DNA of 64,000 bases from Aquibium pacificus (GCF_040839445.1 NZ_JBDPGJ010000005.1:186001-250000), one strand, 5' to 3'; shown: positions 1-8,211, counted from the stretch's first letter. Notes: generated by a model not told the origin, from the letters alone. Program-made: numbers and translations.

Positions 1-420
1 GTTGTCGCTTTCCCGTCTGCGCTGGTCGAAGGAGAGGCCGTCGCCGTAGACACTGGGAATGCCGCGCCTCTCCTGAAGTTCGAACTCGAACTCGGTCCAG
101 GCGAGCTGGCTGGCATTGTGCGCCACCACCACCAGGTTCAGGAAGCCCGTGGCGACGGCGGGATCGTTGGCATAGGGCCGGATCGGGCCGAGTATGCGGA
201 TGACGAGGGTGACCGGGCTCGCAGACTGGAACTCCTGCGTGATGATCGCGGGATCGTCTTTGGTTCCGGAGCCCTTGACCGACAGGATGCGGAAGCCTCC
301 GAGTTCGTCGGAGAACGTGTAGGCGCCGGCGCGCCAGACGCCGTCCTCGGTCGCGGACGCCGGAGACGCGGCGAGAAGCGCGACGAAGAGGGCAATGAGC
401 GCACTCAGGCTCTTCACCAT
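1..420 (-). CDS. Exported protein of unknown function, 3' end cut by window edge
   Basis: An open frame of 140 codons starts at the ATG ending at 420 and runs off the window without a stop. The first ~23 residues are a clear Sec signal peptide (charged MVKS start, a hydrophobic stretch, then a cleavage site near ASPASA), so the product is exported to the periplasm or envelope. The mature part is mixed beta-like sequence without a motif I recognise. It is transcribed away from the ArsR-type gene at 569. I do not recognise the family; the signal peptide and coding character are the only firm evidence. Confidence 0.75.
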   Translation of the reverse strand, partial: MVKSLSALIALFVALLAASPASATEDGVWRAGAYTFSDELGGFRILSVKGSGTKDDPAIITQEFQSASPVTLVIRILGPIRPYANDPAVATGFLNLVVVAHNASQLAWTEFEFELQERRGIPSVYGDGLSFDQRRRESDN

Positions 421-507
421 GCACTTCTCCCTTTCCGGCGAACTTAGCGCCAAACCGGCCGGTCATGAAGAAGCTCCAGGCGGAGGGCGTATGCGTGGTG
501 GGAAAAA

Positions 508-567
508 CATTCACCCGAATGGTTGACAATGAGATGTGTTTGGAATATTCAACCAATCAGGTGAATG
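508..567. promoter_or_regulatory. Large inverted repeat over the promoter of the ArsR-type gene
   Basis: Two 19-bp arms, CATTCACCCGAATGGTTGA (508-526) and TCAACCAATCAGGTGAATG (549-567), are inverted copies matching at 17 of 19 positions. A consensus -35 TTGACA lies at 523-528 and a weak -10 TATTCA at 546-551 (17-bp spacing), so the arms cover both elements and reach the ATG at 569. This geometry is expected of an autorepressor operator, most simply for the ArsR-type protein encoded next. Binding is inferred. Confidence 0.7.
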
Positions 568-568
568 A

Positions 569-955
569 ATGAACGACGATGACCTGTCCCGAATTCTGAA
601 GGCCGCTGGCGACACCACGCGGCGGAAGATCCTGACGCTGCTCGTCCAGGAAGGGGCACTGCGGGTGACCGCGCTTGCCGCTCATTTCGAGATGTCGCTG
701 AACTCCGTTTCGAAGCACATCAAGGTGCTGGAGGAGGCGGGTCTCGTCACCCGCCGGACCATGGGCCGCGAGCACTTCATCGCGGCCGAGCTCGAGCCTC
801 TCCGGATCACGGAGGAGTGGTTCGGCCAGTTGAAGTCGATCTGGGAACTGCGCCTCGCGGCGCTCGATCGAGCGCTCACCATGAAGGATGGAAGCAATGA
901 CGACGATGACGGATCTGGAACTGACCATCAGCCGCACGATAAAGGCTCCGCGTGA
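569..955 (+). CDS. ArsR/SmtB-fold transcriptional repressor (SdpR-like)
   Basis: This is a winged-helix DNA-binding protein of 128 residues. The N-terminal ~90 residues carry the ArsR pattern: GDTTRRKIL near residue 14, a recognition helix around MSLNSVSKHIKVLEEAGLV (residues 42-60) and a wing ending in GREH. No metal-binding cysteines are present, so it belongs to the group that commonly pairs with SRPBCC/AHSA1 proteins rather than to metal sensors. The last ~20 residues are acidic and low-complexity because the frame reads into the next gene, which starts at 897 inside this one. The inverted repeat at 508-567 suggests autoregulation. Confidence 0.85.
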   Translation: MNDDDLSRILKAAGDTTRRKILTLLVQEGALRVTALAAHFEMSLNSVSKHIKVLEEAGLVTRRTMGREHFIAAELEPLRITEEWFGQLKSIWELRLAALDRALTMKDGSNDDDDGSGTDHQPHDKGSA

Positions 956-1331
956 GAAGGTGTTCGACGCCTGGCTTTCGCCCGCGATGCTCTCGCGGTT
1001 CATGCGGCCCCCTTCGACGACTGGCGCCGCCAGGGTGGAAAACAACCCGGTGAAAGGCGGCCGCTTCTCGATCGTGATGGTGACGCCGGAGAAGGAAATC
1101 CCCCACGCGGGAACCTATCTCGCAATCGATCCGCACTCCCACCTGTCGTTCACCTGGGAATCACCGCATTCGCTCGACGACAGCGTGGTCACCGTGGATT
1201 TCGCCGAAGCCGGGTCAGGCGCGACCGAAATCACGCTGCGGCAGGTGAAGTTCAGGAGCGAACAGTCGCGCGACGGCCACGTCGAGGGATGGACCACGAT
1301 CCTGGATGCTCTCGACCAAGCGATCGCCTGA
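897..1331 (+). CDS. SRPBCC / AHSA1-domain protein
   Basis: A single START/Bet v1-like ligand-binding domain of 144 residues. The typical opening (ELTISRTIKAPREKVFDAW), the central GGRFSIVM strand and the terminal helix (GHVEGWTTILDALDQAI) match the AHSA1 family. The ATG at 897 is chosen because AAGGA lies 8 bases upstream; an ATG at 888 has no usable ribosome site. The gene overlaps the ArsR-type gene by 59 bp, so the two are translated together. Such pairs are widespread; the lipophilic ligand and the role are usually unknown. The partner repressor could respond to the same compound. Confidence 0.85.
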   Translation: MTTMTDLELTISRTIKAPREKVFDAWLSPAMLSRFMRPPSTTGAARVENNPVKGGRFSIVMVTPEKEIPHAGTYLAIDPHSHLSFTWESPHSLDDSVVTVDFAEAGSGATEITLRQVKFRSEQSRDGHVEGWTTILDALDQAIA

Positions 1332-1716
1332 CCGGGACGAAAGGCCGTGCCGGGGCCGGGGGCGATGATGTCTCGCCGGCGCCCTCGGTCGTCCCCCGAT
1401 CAGGGAGTGCACGAGGCCTGTGCCGGCGGTCCTCCGGATGTTCCGGCTCCGCCTTGACTGCACGGGCGCCTTGGGCGGGGTCGCCGGATGCGCCGGCCGG
1501 ATCGCCCTTTTCCTCCGCGGCATGCACGGCGGCGCAACTATCTTCCGGCTGTCCAGTTTGACGTTTACGTCAACGTGCGTAAATTCCCGCCGGGCGCAAT
1601 TTCATCCGGGTTTTTTGACGCACACGGCGCCTGTGGTATCGCAATGGCGGCCGCATGCGCTATCACCAAAGGGGATGCACGCCATCCGGCCACGGCCGGA
1701 AAGCTGGAGGACGAGA
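1332..1716. other. 385-bp intergenic region upstream of ETF-QO
   Basis: No convincing gene lies here; frames that extend through it are GC-rich run-ons of the flanking genes. It holds the ACGT-rich motif at 1558-1582. A possible promoter for the downstream gene follows at 1615-1642 (TTGACG, 16 bp, TATCGC), and a GGAGG ribosome site at 1706-1710. Confidence 0.6.
1558..1582 (+). promoter_or_regulatory. ACGT-rich palindromic motif upstream of ETF-QO
   Basis: TTGACGTTTACGTCAA (1558-1573) is a perfect inverted repeat with 7-bp arms and a 2-bp spacer, followed directly by CGTGCGTAA. A related arrangement (TTTACGT, then GACGT, then GCGTAA) occurs in the same orientation relative to the DUF2147 gene at 7825-7845. 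ACGT-containing palindromes of this kind recall operators described for leucine-degradation regulators of the LiuR type, which would fit an ETF-QO gene. That link is from memory and unverified. Confidence 0.5.
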
Positions 1717-3432
1717 ATGAGCGAAGTTGAACGCGAAAGCATGGAGTTCGACGTGGTGATCGTTGGGGCGGGACCCGCCGGTCTCGCCGCGGCGATCCGC
1801 CTGAAGCAGGTGAACCCCGAGCTTTCGGTCGTCGTGCTGGAAAAGGGCGCCGAAGTCGGCGCCCACATCCTCTCCGGCGCGGTGGTCGATCCGGTCGGGA
1901 TCGGCAAGCTCATTCCCGACTGGCAGAGCGAGAGCGATCATCCGTTCAGGACGCCGGTCACCGACGACCAGTTCCTGGTGCTCGGCCCGGCCGGGTCCGT
2001 CCGCCTCCCGAACTTCCTGATGCCGCCGCTGATGAGCAACCATGGCAACTACGCCGTCTCGCTCGGAAACGTCTGCCGCTGGCTCGCCGGCCATGCCGAA
2101 GCGCGGGGCGTCGAGATCTATCCGGGCTTTGCCGCGACCGAGGTGCTCTATGACGAAGCCGGCGCGGTGAAGGGCGTGGCGACCGGCGACATGGGCGTCG
2201 AGCGCGACGGCTCGCGCGGCCCGAACTATGCGCCGGGCATGGAACTCCACGGCAAGTACACGCTGATCGGCGAGGGCGTACGCGGGTCGCTCGCCAAGCA
2301 GCTGATCGCGAAGTTCAACCTTTCCGACGGCCGCGAGCCGCAGAAATTCGGCATTGGTCTCAAGGAGTTGTGGCAGGTCTCCCCCGAGAAGCACAAGCCG
2401 GGGCTGGTGCAGCATTCCTTCGGATGGCCCCTCGACAACGCGACCGGCGGCGGCTCCTTCCTGTACCACATGGAGGACAACCAGGTGGCCGTCGGCTTCG
2501 TCGTGCACCTGAACTACAAGAACCCCTATGTCTCGCCCTTCGAGGAGTTCCAGCGTTTCAAGACGCATCCGGCGATCCGCGAGACGTTCGAGGGCGGCAA
2601 GCGCCTCTCCTACGGCGCGCGCGCCATCACCGAGGGCGGCTGGCAGTCCGTGCCGAAGCTCACGTTCCCGGGCGGCGCGCTGATCGGCTGCTCCGCCGGC
2701 TTCGTCAACGTTCCGCGCATTAAGGGTTCGCACAACGCGGTGCTTTCGGGAATGATGGCGGCCGAGCACGTCGCCGAGGCGATTGCGGCGGGCCGTTCGG
2801 GCGACGAGATTTCCGGATACGAGGCGGGCTGGCGCGATTCGGCGATCGGCAAGGACCTGAAGCGGGTACGCAACGTCAAGCCGCTCTGGTCGCGCCTGGG
2901 GCTTTATGCCGGCGTCGCGCTCGGCGGCTTCGACATGTGGGTGAACACGCTCCTCGGCTTCTCCTTCTTCGGGACGATGAAGCACGGCAAGCCGGACTAC
3001 GCCGCGCTCGAACCGGCCGAAAAGCACAGGCGCATCGATTATCCGAAACCCGACGGCGTGCTCACCTTCGACCGGCTCTCCTCCGTGTTCCTGTCGAACA
3101 CCAACCACGAGGAGGACCAGCCGATCCACCTGAAGGTGAAGGACCCGGAGCTGCAGAAGAACTCCGAATACGGCGTCTTCTCGGGACCTTCGACGCGCTA
3201 CTGCCCGGCGGGCGTCTACGAATGGGTCGACGCGGACGGCAACGCGCTGGCCGGCGGTCCGGGATCGCCTGAAAAGGGCGGCGAGGTCTCGCACAAGAAT
3301 CCCGAAGCCCGCTTCGTCATCAACGCGCAGAACTGCGTGCACTGCAAGACCTGCGACATCAAGGACCCGAACCAGAACATCAACTGGGTGCCGCCGCAGG
3401 GCGGCGAGGGGCCGGTGTACCCGAACATGTAG
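1717..3432 (+). CDS. Electron-transfer flavoprotein-ubiquinone oxidoreductase
   Basis: Membrane-associated flavoprotein of 571 residues that passes electrons from reduced ETF to ubiquinone. It links acyl-CoA dehydrogenases, such as the isovaleryl-CoA dehydrogenase at 19283-20443, to the respiratory chain. The FAD site GAGPAG is at residues 17-22. The C-terminal [4Fe-4S] domain has Cys496 (RYCPAG) and Cys540, Cys543 and Cys546 (CVHCKTC), and ends in the family-typical WVPPQGGEGP. The start at 1717 has GGAGG seven bases upstream and places the FAD motif where the family has it; the longer upstream frame has no family character. Function is assigned with high confidence. Confidence 0.96.
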   Translation: MSEVERESMEFDVVIVGAGPAGLAAAIRLKQVNPELSVVVLEKGAEVGAHILSGAVVDPVGIGKLIPDWQSESDHPFRTPVTDDQFLVLGPAGSVRLPNFLMPPLMSNHGNYAVSLGNVCRWLAGHAEARGVEIYPGFAATEVLYDEAGAVKGVATGDMGVERDGSRGPNYAPGMELHGKYTLIGEGVRGSLAKQLIAKFNLSDGREPQKFGIGLKELWQVSPEKHKPGLVQHSFGWPLDNATGGGSFLYHMEDNQVAVGFVVHLNYKNPYVSPFEEFQRFKTHPAIRETFEGGKRLSYGARAITEGGWQSVPKLTFPGGALIGCSAGFVNVPRIKGSHNAVLSGMMAAEHVAEAIAAGRSGDEISGYEAGWRDSAIGKDLKRVRNVKPLWSRLGLYAGVALGGFDMWVNTLLGFSFFGTMKHGKPDYAALEPAEKHRRIDYPKPDGVLTFDRLSSVFLSNTNHEEDQPIHLKVKDPELQKNSEYGVFSGPSTRYCPAGVYEWVDADGNALAGGPGSPEKGGEVSHKNPEARFVINAQNCVHCKTCDIKDPNQNINWVPPQGGEGPVYPNM

Positions 3433-3439
3433 GGAAGCA

Positions 3440-3460
3440 ACGGCGGCGCCATGCCGCCGT
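3440..3460 (+). terminator. Stem-loop after ETF-QO
   Basis: ACGGCGGC and GCCGCCGT form a perfect 8-bp stem around a 5-base loop just after the ETF-QO stop codon. No T-tract follows, so this is a weak or factor-assisted terminator at best. Confidence 0.4.
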
Positions 3461-3571
3461 CGATCCTTCGGCGCCGACGAAAACCGCCCGCCTACTTCAC
3501 CGTGGTCTAAAATGCCACTTGATGCCGGCCGCGCCGCGTGCATTCTATGCAAGCAGGGGTAGACGGGCGGG

Positions 3572-4177
3572 ATGCGATCTCCGATGAAGTTGATGGCTGC
3601 GCTGGCACTGGCATGTATCGCAGGGTGGCCCACGCAGGCAGACGCCAAACCGAAGATCACCGAGAAGACCGAATACTACCAGATCTCGGGAAAGACCGGC
3701 GTCGACCTCTTGTGGGACATGAACCGCAAGGGACCGCGCCAGGGATTTCTAACCAAGGCGATCGCGCAGACCCGCTTCGAGACAGACTTCCAGGGCGACA
3801 TGGATTTCCAGAACGGTGTCTGCCGCGTCAGCGGCGGGGGTGTCGTGATGAAGATCACCTACATCTACCCGCAGCCGCGAGAAAAACTAAGCGGGGACAT
3901 GGTGCGGCGCTGGAAACTCTTCCAGGCCGACAATGTCCGTCACGAGAAAGTTCATGGTCGCATCGCCCGCGAGATGGCGTCGGTGCTGGACGAGAAAATT
4001 AGGAGTTTTGCCACCAAAGGCGACCGCCGCTGTAGCAACGCGATGGCGAAACTGAAGCGCGAAACCAAGGCGATCTACGACGCCTATGAAAAGAAGCAGA
4101 ACGATTTTGACCGGCAGGAGCATCGCGAGGGCGGCGCCGTCGACAGAAGCGTCGCGGTGCTGGTCGGGAAACGCTGA
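3572..4177 (+). CDS. Exported DUF922-type putative zinc protease
   Basis: A 201-residue protein with an N-terminal signal peptide (cleavage around residue 25, after TQADA) and a DUF922-like domain. The decisive motif is HEKVH at residues 124-128, a canonical HExxH zinc-binding site, on a helix that continues into GRIAREM. The preceding region (WDMNRKGP, FETDFQGD) is family-like. DUF922 proteins are predicted secreted Zn-dependent peptidases without a known substrate. The C-terminal ~40 residues are charged and probably disordered. An alternative start four codons downstream (MKLMAAL) would give a shorter signal peptide. Confidence 0.8.
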   Translation: MRSPMKLMAALALACIAGWPTQADAKPKITEKTEYYQISGKTGVDLLWDMNRKGPRQGFLTKAIAQTRFETDFQGDMDFQNGVCRVSGGGVVMKITYIYPQPREKLSGDMVRRWKLFQADNVRHEKVHGRIAREMASVLDEKIRSFATKGDRRCSNAMAKLKRETKAIYDAYEKKQNDFDRQEHREGGAVDRSVAVLVGKR

Positions 4178-4182
4178 ATCCC

Positions 4183-5220
4183 TCAGAAGGCGCCGACCCG
4201 CTCCGCGCCTCCCGCCCGCGCCACCGCGACCTGCCCGGACAGGCGTTCGCGGCGGATGGAGAACTCGGTCAGTACCGGCAGATGATCCGAGCCAGCGTCG
4301 TCGAGAAGCCGTATGTCGTGCAGGCGCAATCCGCGCTTGACCAGCACATGGTCCAGTTCCAGCCCGGCGAGGCGCCGCATGCCCTTGGGCAACGTGTCGT
4401 GAATCCATGTCGGGCCGAGGCGTTCGGGTTCGGCGAACTCTCCTTCGCGCACGAATGTCCGGAAGGCCGCGCTCCACGGAACGGAATTGAAGTCGCCCGC
4501 GGCGATCGCGTCGTCGGTGAGGCGCGAGAGCCGCGGCGCCAACTCGCGCACTTCCCTGAACTGCGCCTTCGGCCATGGCCAGGCGAGATGGACCGCGGCG
4601 ACCTCGACCGGGCGGCCGGCAAAATCGATCGTCGCCACCGCAAATCCCCGATACTTCCGGCATCCCGATCCCTCGGCCTCTAGCATGGGACGTCGCGACA
4701 GGATCATGACGCTGCCGAACTTGGGATCACCGTGGCAGTCCAGCCGAAACGGATAGGCATCCCAGACGGCCGCGAGCCTCTCTCGCCACGGCGCCGACAC
4801 TTCGTCCAGCGTGATGACGTCAGCGTCCACCTGCGCGATCAACGACAGCGCCTTCTCGGGAGCGGGATTGTCCCATTGCAGATTGAGGTGCAGCAGCCTG
4901 TAGACCGGTTGGTCATTCGCACCCGGCAGCACCGTAGCCGTCGCTTCGCTGTGCCAGGACGCGGGCGGGTAGGCGGTGGAATAGGCTCCTCCCGCGAGAG
5001 CGAGCGCTACCACACCATGCAGCCGCACCCGCGTCGCCAGGAGCCAGACCGCGCAGAGCGCGAGCAGCACGGCCAGATGGACCCGGAAATGCGAGAAGGA
5101 ATCGAAGGCCGGATGCAGCCAGCCGAAGAAGCCGCCGACCAGCGGCAGCGAGACCACGCAGGTCACGGCAAGGCCCAAGTCCGCCCGCCCCGTTCGCTCT
5201 GCGTTGCCATCGTTCGCCAT
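4183..5220 (-). CDS. Membrane-anchored endonuclease/exonuclease/phosphatase-family protein
   Basis: 345 residues: about three N-terminal transmembrane segments (residues ~14-85) followed by an EEP-fold catalytic domain. Visible catalytic elements are LNLQWDN (113-118), Glu140 in ITLDEV (metal ligand), GDFNS (242-246), Asp290 and the closing SDH at 311-313. The order matches the EndA/YafD-like group, whose members are metal-dependent hydrolases of nucleic acids, phosphoinositides or sphingolipids. The substrate cannot be read from sequence. The catalytic domain is probably periplasmic. It is convergent with the DUF922 gene, whose stop is 6 bp away. Confidence 0.85.
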   Translation of the reverse strand: MANDGNAERTGRADLGLAVTCVVSLPLVGGFFGWLHPAFDSFSHFRVHLAVLLALCAVWLLATRVRLHGVVALALAGGAYSTAYPPASWHSEATATVLPGANDQPVYRLLHLNLQWDNPAPEKALSLIAQVDADVITLDEVSAPWRERLAAVWDAYPFRLDCHGDPKFGSVMILSRRPMLEAEGSGCRKYRGFAVATIDFAGRPVEVAAVHLAWPWPKAQFREVRELAPRLSRLTDDAIAAGDFNSVPWSAAFRTFVREGEFAEPERLGPTWIHDTLPKGMRRLAGLELDHVLVKRGLRLHDIRLLDDAGSDHLPVLTEFSIRRERLSGQVAVARAGGAERVGAF

Positions 5221-5280
5221 GGCCGCTCAATAGAAGGGAAAGTGCGGCACGATCAAGGTGACGGCGTTCGCCGGCGCGAC

Positions 5281-6780
5281 CTACTGGAAGGCAGTCTCCG
5301 AAAAACTCCTGAGCTTGCGCGAATGCAGCCGCTCGACCGGCATGGCCGCCAGCTTCTCCATCGCCTTCATGCCGATGATGAGATGCTGCGAGACCTGCCT
5401 CTTGTAGAAGTCGGTGGCCATTCCCGGCAGCTTCAGCTCGCCGTGCAGCGGCTTGTCGGAGACGCAGAGCAGCGTTCCGTACGGCACGCGGAAACGGAAG
5501 CCGTTGGCCGCGATCGTTGCCGATTCCATGTCCAGCGCGATGGCGCGCGACTGCGAGAGCCGCTGCACCGGGCCGCGCTGGTCGCGCAGTTCCCAGTTGC
5601 GGTTGTCGATAGTGGCGACGGTTCCCGTGCGCATGATGCGCTTGAGGTCGTAGCCAGAGAGCCCCGTGACCTCGGCGACCGCTTCCTGCACAGCCACCTG
5701 GACCTCGGCAAGCGCCGGGATCGGCACCCAGACCGGCAGGTCGTCGTCGAGCACGTGGTCCTCGCGCACATAGGCATGGGCAAGCACGTAGTCCCCGAGC
5801 GCCTGCGTGTTGCGCAGGCCCGCGCAGTGGCCGAGCATCAGCCACGCGTGCGGCCGCAGCACCGCGACATGGTCGGTGATCGTCTTGGCGTTGGAGGGTC
5901 CGACGCCGATGTTGATCATGGTGATGCCGCCGTGACCGGGCTTGATCAGGTGATAGGCCGGCATCTGCGGCAGCCGGGCAATCGTCGTCGGGTTCTCCTC
6001 CGGTTCGCCCGGCAGAGTGACGATGTTTCCCGGCTCGACGAAGCTGGTGTAACCCTCACCGCCGCGCGCCACCAGGTCGCGCGCGAGCGCCACGAACTCG
6101 TCGATGTAGAACTGGTAGTTCGTGAACAGGACGAAGTTCTGGAAATGGGACGGGCTGGTCGCGGTGTAATGTGCCAGCCGGTGGAGCGAGTAGTCGATGC
6201 GCTGGGCCGTGAAGGGCGCGAGAGGCAGCGGTTCGCCGAGCGCCGCCTCGAAGGTGCCGTTGGCGATGTGGTCGTCGGTCGCGTTGAGGTCGGGCACGTC
6301 GAAGATGTCGCGCAACGGGCGCTGGATGCGTTCAGCGACACCGGCTTCGACATGGGTTCCTTCCAGCAGCGCGAAGTGAAGCGGGATCGGCGTCTCGGAT
6401 TCGCCGATGGTGATCGGGATGCCGTGGTTGCGGATGATGAGCCGCAACTGGTCGGTCAGATAGGGCTCGAAAAGGTCGGGCCGCGTGACCGTGGTGGCAT
6501 ACTGTCCGGGGGAAGGCATGTGACCATAGGCCAGTCGTGTATCGATCTGGTCGTAGGAGGAAACGGTTACGCTGATTTCGGGGTAGAAGGCCCGGTAGCG
6601 CCGGTCCGGCCTTCCGGCCGCGGCAAGTCCGTTGAAGGAGTCGCGCAGGAACTGCGTGTTGCGGTCGTAGAGCGCCTGGATCGCGTCCACCGCCTCACCG
6701 GCGTCCGTGAAGCTCTTGCGCGGGAAGGGTTCCGGTCGTTCGACCGTCTCGATCGGTACGGGATAGATTCGCTTTTCCAT
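5281..6780 (-). CDS. amn: AMP nucleosidase
   Basis: 499 residues, the usual length of the proteobacterial Amn family, which hydrolyses AMP to adenine and ribose 5-phosphate and so lowers the AMP pool. The N-terminal regulatory domain (start to about residue 200) includes the SYDQIDTRLAYGH segment. The C-terminal half is a purine-nucleoside-phosphorylase-like fold with the family segments GHGGITMINIGVGPSNAKT, LGHCAGLR and DMESATIAANG. The last contains the catalytic acidic region. The gene stands alone with a short 5' leader. I am confident of the assignment. Confidence 0.95.
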   Translation of the reverse strand: MEKRIYPVPIETVERPEPFPRKSFTDAGEAVDAIQALYDRNTQFLRDSFNGLAAAGRPDRRYRAFYPEISVTVSSYDQIDTRLAYGHMPSPGQYATTVTRPDLFEPYLTDQLRLIIRNHGIPITIGESETPIPLHFALLEGTHVEAGVAERIQRPLRDIFDVPDLNATDDHIANGTFEAALGEPLPLAPFTAQRIDYSLHRLAHYTATSPSHFQNFVLFTNYQFYIDEFVALARDLVARGGEGYTSFVEPGNIVTLPGEPEENPTTIARLPQMPAYHLIKPGHGGITMINIGVGPSNAKTITDHVAVLRPHAWLMLGHCAGLRNTQALGDYVLAHAYVREDHVLDDDLPVWVPIPALAEVQVAVQEAVAEVTGLSGYDLKRIMRTGTVATIDNRNWELRDQRGPVQRLSQSRAIALDMESATIAANGFRFRVPYGTLLCVSDKPLHGELKLPGMATDFYKRQVSQHLIIGMKAMEKLAAMPVERLHSRKLRSFSETAFQ

Positions 6781-6839
6781 GTCCCATTATAGAGAGACAA
6801 GTGTGACAGCGGGAGGGGCTTCTGCCTGCTATTTGAACA

Positions 6840-7055
6840 TTATCGCGCGCGTTGCAGCCCGACGACGATGACAAGCCCAGCGCCGCTCGTGCGCTCGACC
6901 TTTCCGCCGACCAGAATTCCTTCGCCGGCGTCCGCAAGCGGCATCGCGAGGACCGGTGCCGCGAGCGCGCCGAGCAGCAAGCCGATACGGGCAGCCGTCG
7001 CGGCCATGGCGGAGAAATGGAAGGGAAGGTCGCGCATACTCGTCTCGTTTCTCAT
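6840..7055 (-). CDS. Small membrane protein, unknown
   Basis: 71 codons from the ATG ending at 7055; a shorter start at 7037 (MRDLPF) is also possible. A hydrophobic stretch of about 20 residues (ARIGLLLGALAAPVLAM) makes it a likely membrane or exported protein; the remainder is short and glycine-rich. It begins 23 bp after the stop of another small membrane protein on the same strand, so the two may be co-transcribed. No family is recognised and the ribosome site is poor, so coding status is uncertain. Confidence 0.4.
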   Translation of the reverse strand: MRNETSMRDLPFHFSAMAATAARIGLLLGALAAPVLAMPLADAGEGILVGGKVERTSGAGLVIVVGLQRAR

Positions 7056-7078
7056 CTAGGCTTGGATGCCGGCACTGG

Positions 7079-7246
7079 TCAGCGCCTCGGGATCCGGCAT
7101 TGGAGCCCTTGTTCGAACACGCAGGGGATGAACAGTCCGATTTCCCACGATCGCGCCGGCCGGCTGGTTTTCGCGACCACCATCGAGAAGCTCAATCCGA
7201 AGATAACGACGATCAGGGTGACGATGGCCGATCTGCGGGCGAGCAT
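7079..7246 (-). CDS. Small single-span membrane protein, unknown
   Basis: 55 codons starting at the ATG ending at 7246. That start is preferred over a longer one (7279) because AGGAG precedes it at good spacing and the product then begins MLARRSAIV. One transmembrane helix (residues ~6-24, AIVTLIVVIFGLSFSMVVA) follows a basic N-terminus, so the protein is probably inserted with its tail outside. The second half carries two cysteines. No family is recognised. It lies upstream of, and in the same direction as, the small protein ending at 6840. Confidence 0.5.
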   Translation of the reverse strand: MLARRSAIVTLIVVIFGLSFSMVVAKTSRPARSWEIGLFIPCVFEQGLQCRIPRR

Positions 7247-7387
7247 GGGTGTTCTCCTGCTTCGCTCGCGTTTTCGCACGATCGCGCTGAACCGGTCCTG
7301 AGGGGCCCGTTCATCCGGCGTTCAGGCACAGGCGACGGCAGACGTACGGGGAAGGCGTCTTTTGAGGCTTTTGCCTCGCCGCGAGTC

Positions 7388-7412
7388 AAAACGGGCGGCA
7401 CGAGGCCGCCCG
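7388..7412 (-). terminator. Rho-independent terminator of the DUF2147 gene
   Basis: On the minus strand a perfect 8-bp stem (CGGGCGGC/GCCGCCCG, plus-strand 7392-7412) with a 5-base loop is followed by TTTTG. It lies 27 bp after the DUF2147 stop codon. Confidence 0.65.
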
Positions 7413-7438
7413 GTCGGATCAGAAACTGGAGCGTCTGT

Positions 7439-7777
7439 TCAGAGCTTGGACCAAGTCTGGGTCTTGCAGAAGATTGCCGCGACACAGCCTTTCATCTTGA
7501 GCGCGCCTCCCGAGAGCGACGCCGAACCGCTATAGGTCTTGTCATCCGCAGGATCGGTGATCGAGCCCTTGTAGCTCTTTCCGTTGACACTCATCTTGCC
7601 GATCTGCTTGCCGGCATATTTCCCGGTCTTCAGCTTAATGCAGTAGCTGCCGCCGCAGCTCGCGATCGCGGCGGTCTCGCCGGACTCGGTCTTCCAGTTA
7701 CCCTCGATCGGATCGGCGAATGCTGCGCCGGCGGACAGGAACAGGGTTGCCGCGGCGATGGCGAGAATGCTTTTCAT
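7439..7777 (-). CDS. DUF2147 exported protein
   Basis: 112 residues with a signal peptide of ~21 residues (cleavage after AFA) and a small beta-rich DUF2147 domain opening IEGNWKTE. Cys41/Cys46 and Cys98/Cys104 are spaced for two disulfides, fitting periplasmic oxidation. Family members bind or respond to lipophilic compounds in a few studied cases, but no activity can be assigned here. The gene has its own terminator (7388-7412). Its leader carries an ACGT-rich motif at 7825-7845 resembling the one upstream of ETF-QO. Confidence 0.85.
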   Translation of the reverse strand: MKSILAIAAATLFLSAGAAFADPIEGNWKTESGETAAIASCGGSYCIKLKTGKYAGKQIGKMSVNGKSYKGSITDPADDKTYSGSASLSGGALKMKGCVAAIFCKTQTWSKL

Positions 7778-8211
7778 GAATACCTCCCTCTGAGCCTAAC
7801 GGCCGCCAGGCGCGCGGCCGATTCTTACGCAAACGTCAACGTAAACCATCCGCGGGGCGTGCGAAAGCGGTGTCGCTGGGGAAGGCCGACGCATTTTTTC
7901 GCCGCTTCGAGAGACGCTGCCGCCCGTGGGGAAAAGCCGGCGTCTCCGTTCCGACCGCGCGCCGTGGTTAGCGAAGCCTTTCGTTCGCATGGGCGGATTT
8001 TATCGGAATTTCGGCCGCTTCCGCGCAGACGCGCGATTCCCATCCTTAATGGAATCTCGCCTTTACTTCTTGTTTTAGTTTTGTTTTCCCGAAATTAAGC
8101 ACGCCATTTAACGACGGATTCAAGGCCGGGTGGCATCCTCGAAGCATCGGAAAGACGGCGGACCAAGGGACAAGAACCGCTGCTTTCGAAGCACAACAGG
8201 GGACTGGACAC
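7778..8211. other. 434-bp divergent intergenic region
   Basis: It separates the DUF2147 gene (minus) from the Sel1-like gene (plus). Contents seen: the ACGT-rich motif near the DUF2147 start and an AT-rich patch at about 8060-8110 that is a plausible promoter for the Sel1-like gene. Frames inside it are arginine/proline-rich shadows and I see no gene. Confidence 0.55.
7825..7845 (-). promoter_or_regulatory. ACGT-rich motif upstream of DUF2147, copy of the ETF-QO motif
   Basis: Read on the minus strand the site is TTTACGT, then TGACGTTT, then GCGTAA. The ETF-QO site reads TTTACGT, CAACGT, GCGTAA in the same orientation to its gene. It lies 48-68 bp upstream of the DUF2147 start codon. A shared regulator is inferred. 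Confidence 0.45.

Noticed and set aside
1663..3660. 665-codon minus-strand frame over ETF-QO
   Set aside because: Complement of a certain gene; composition is Arg/Val/Asp-rich with no domain.
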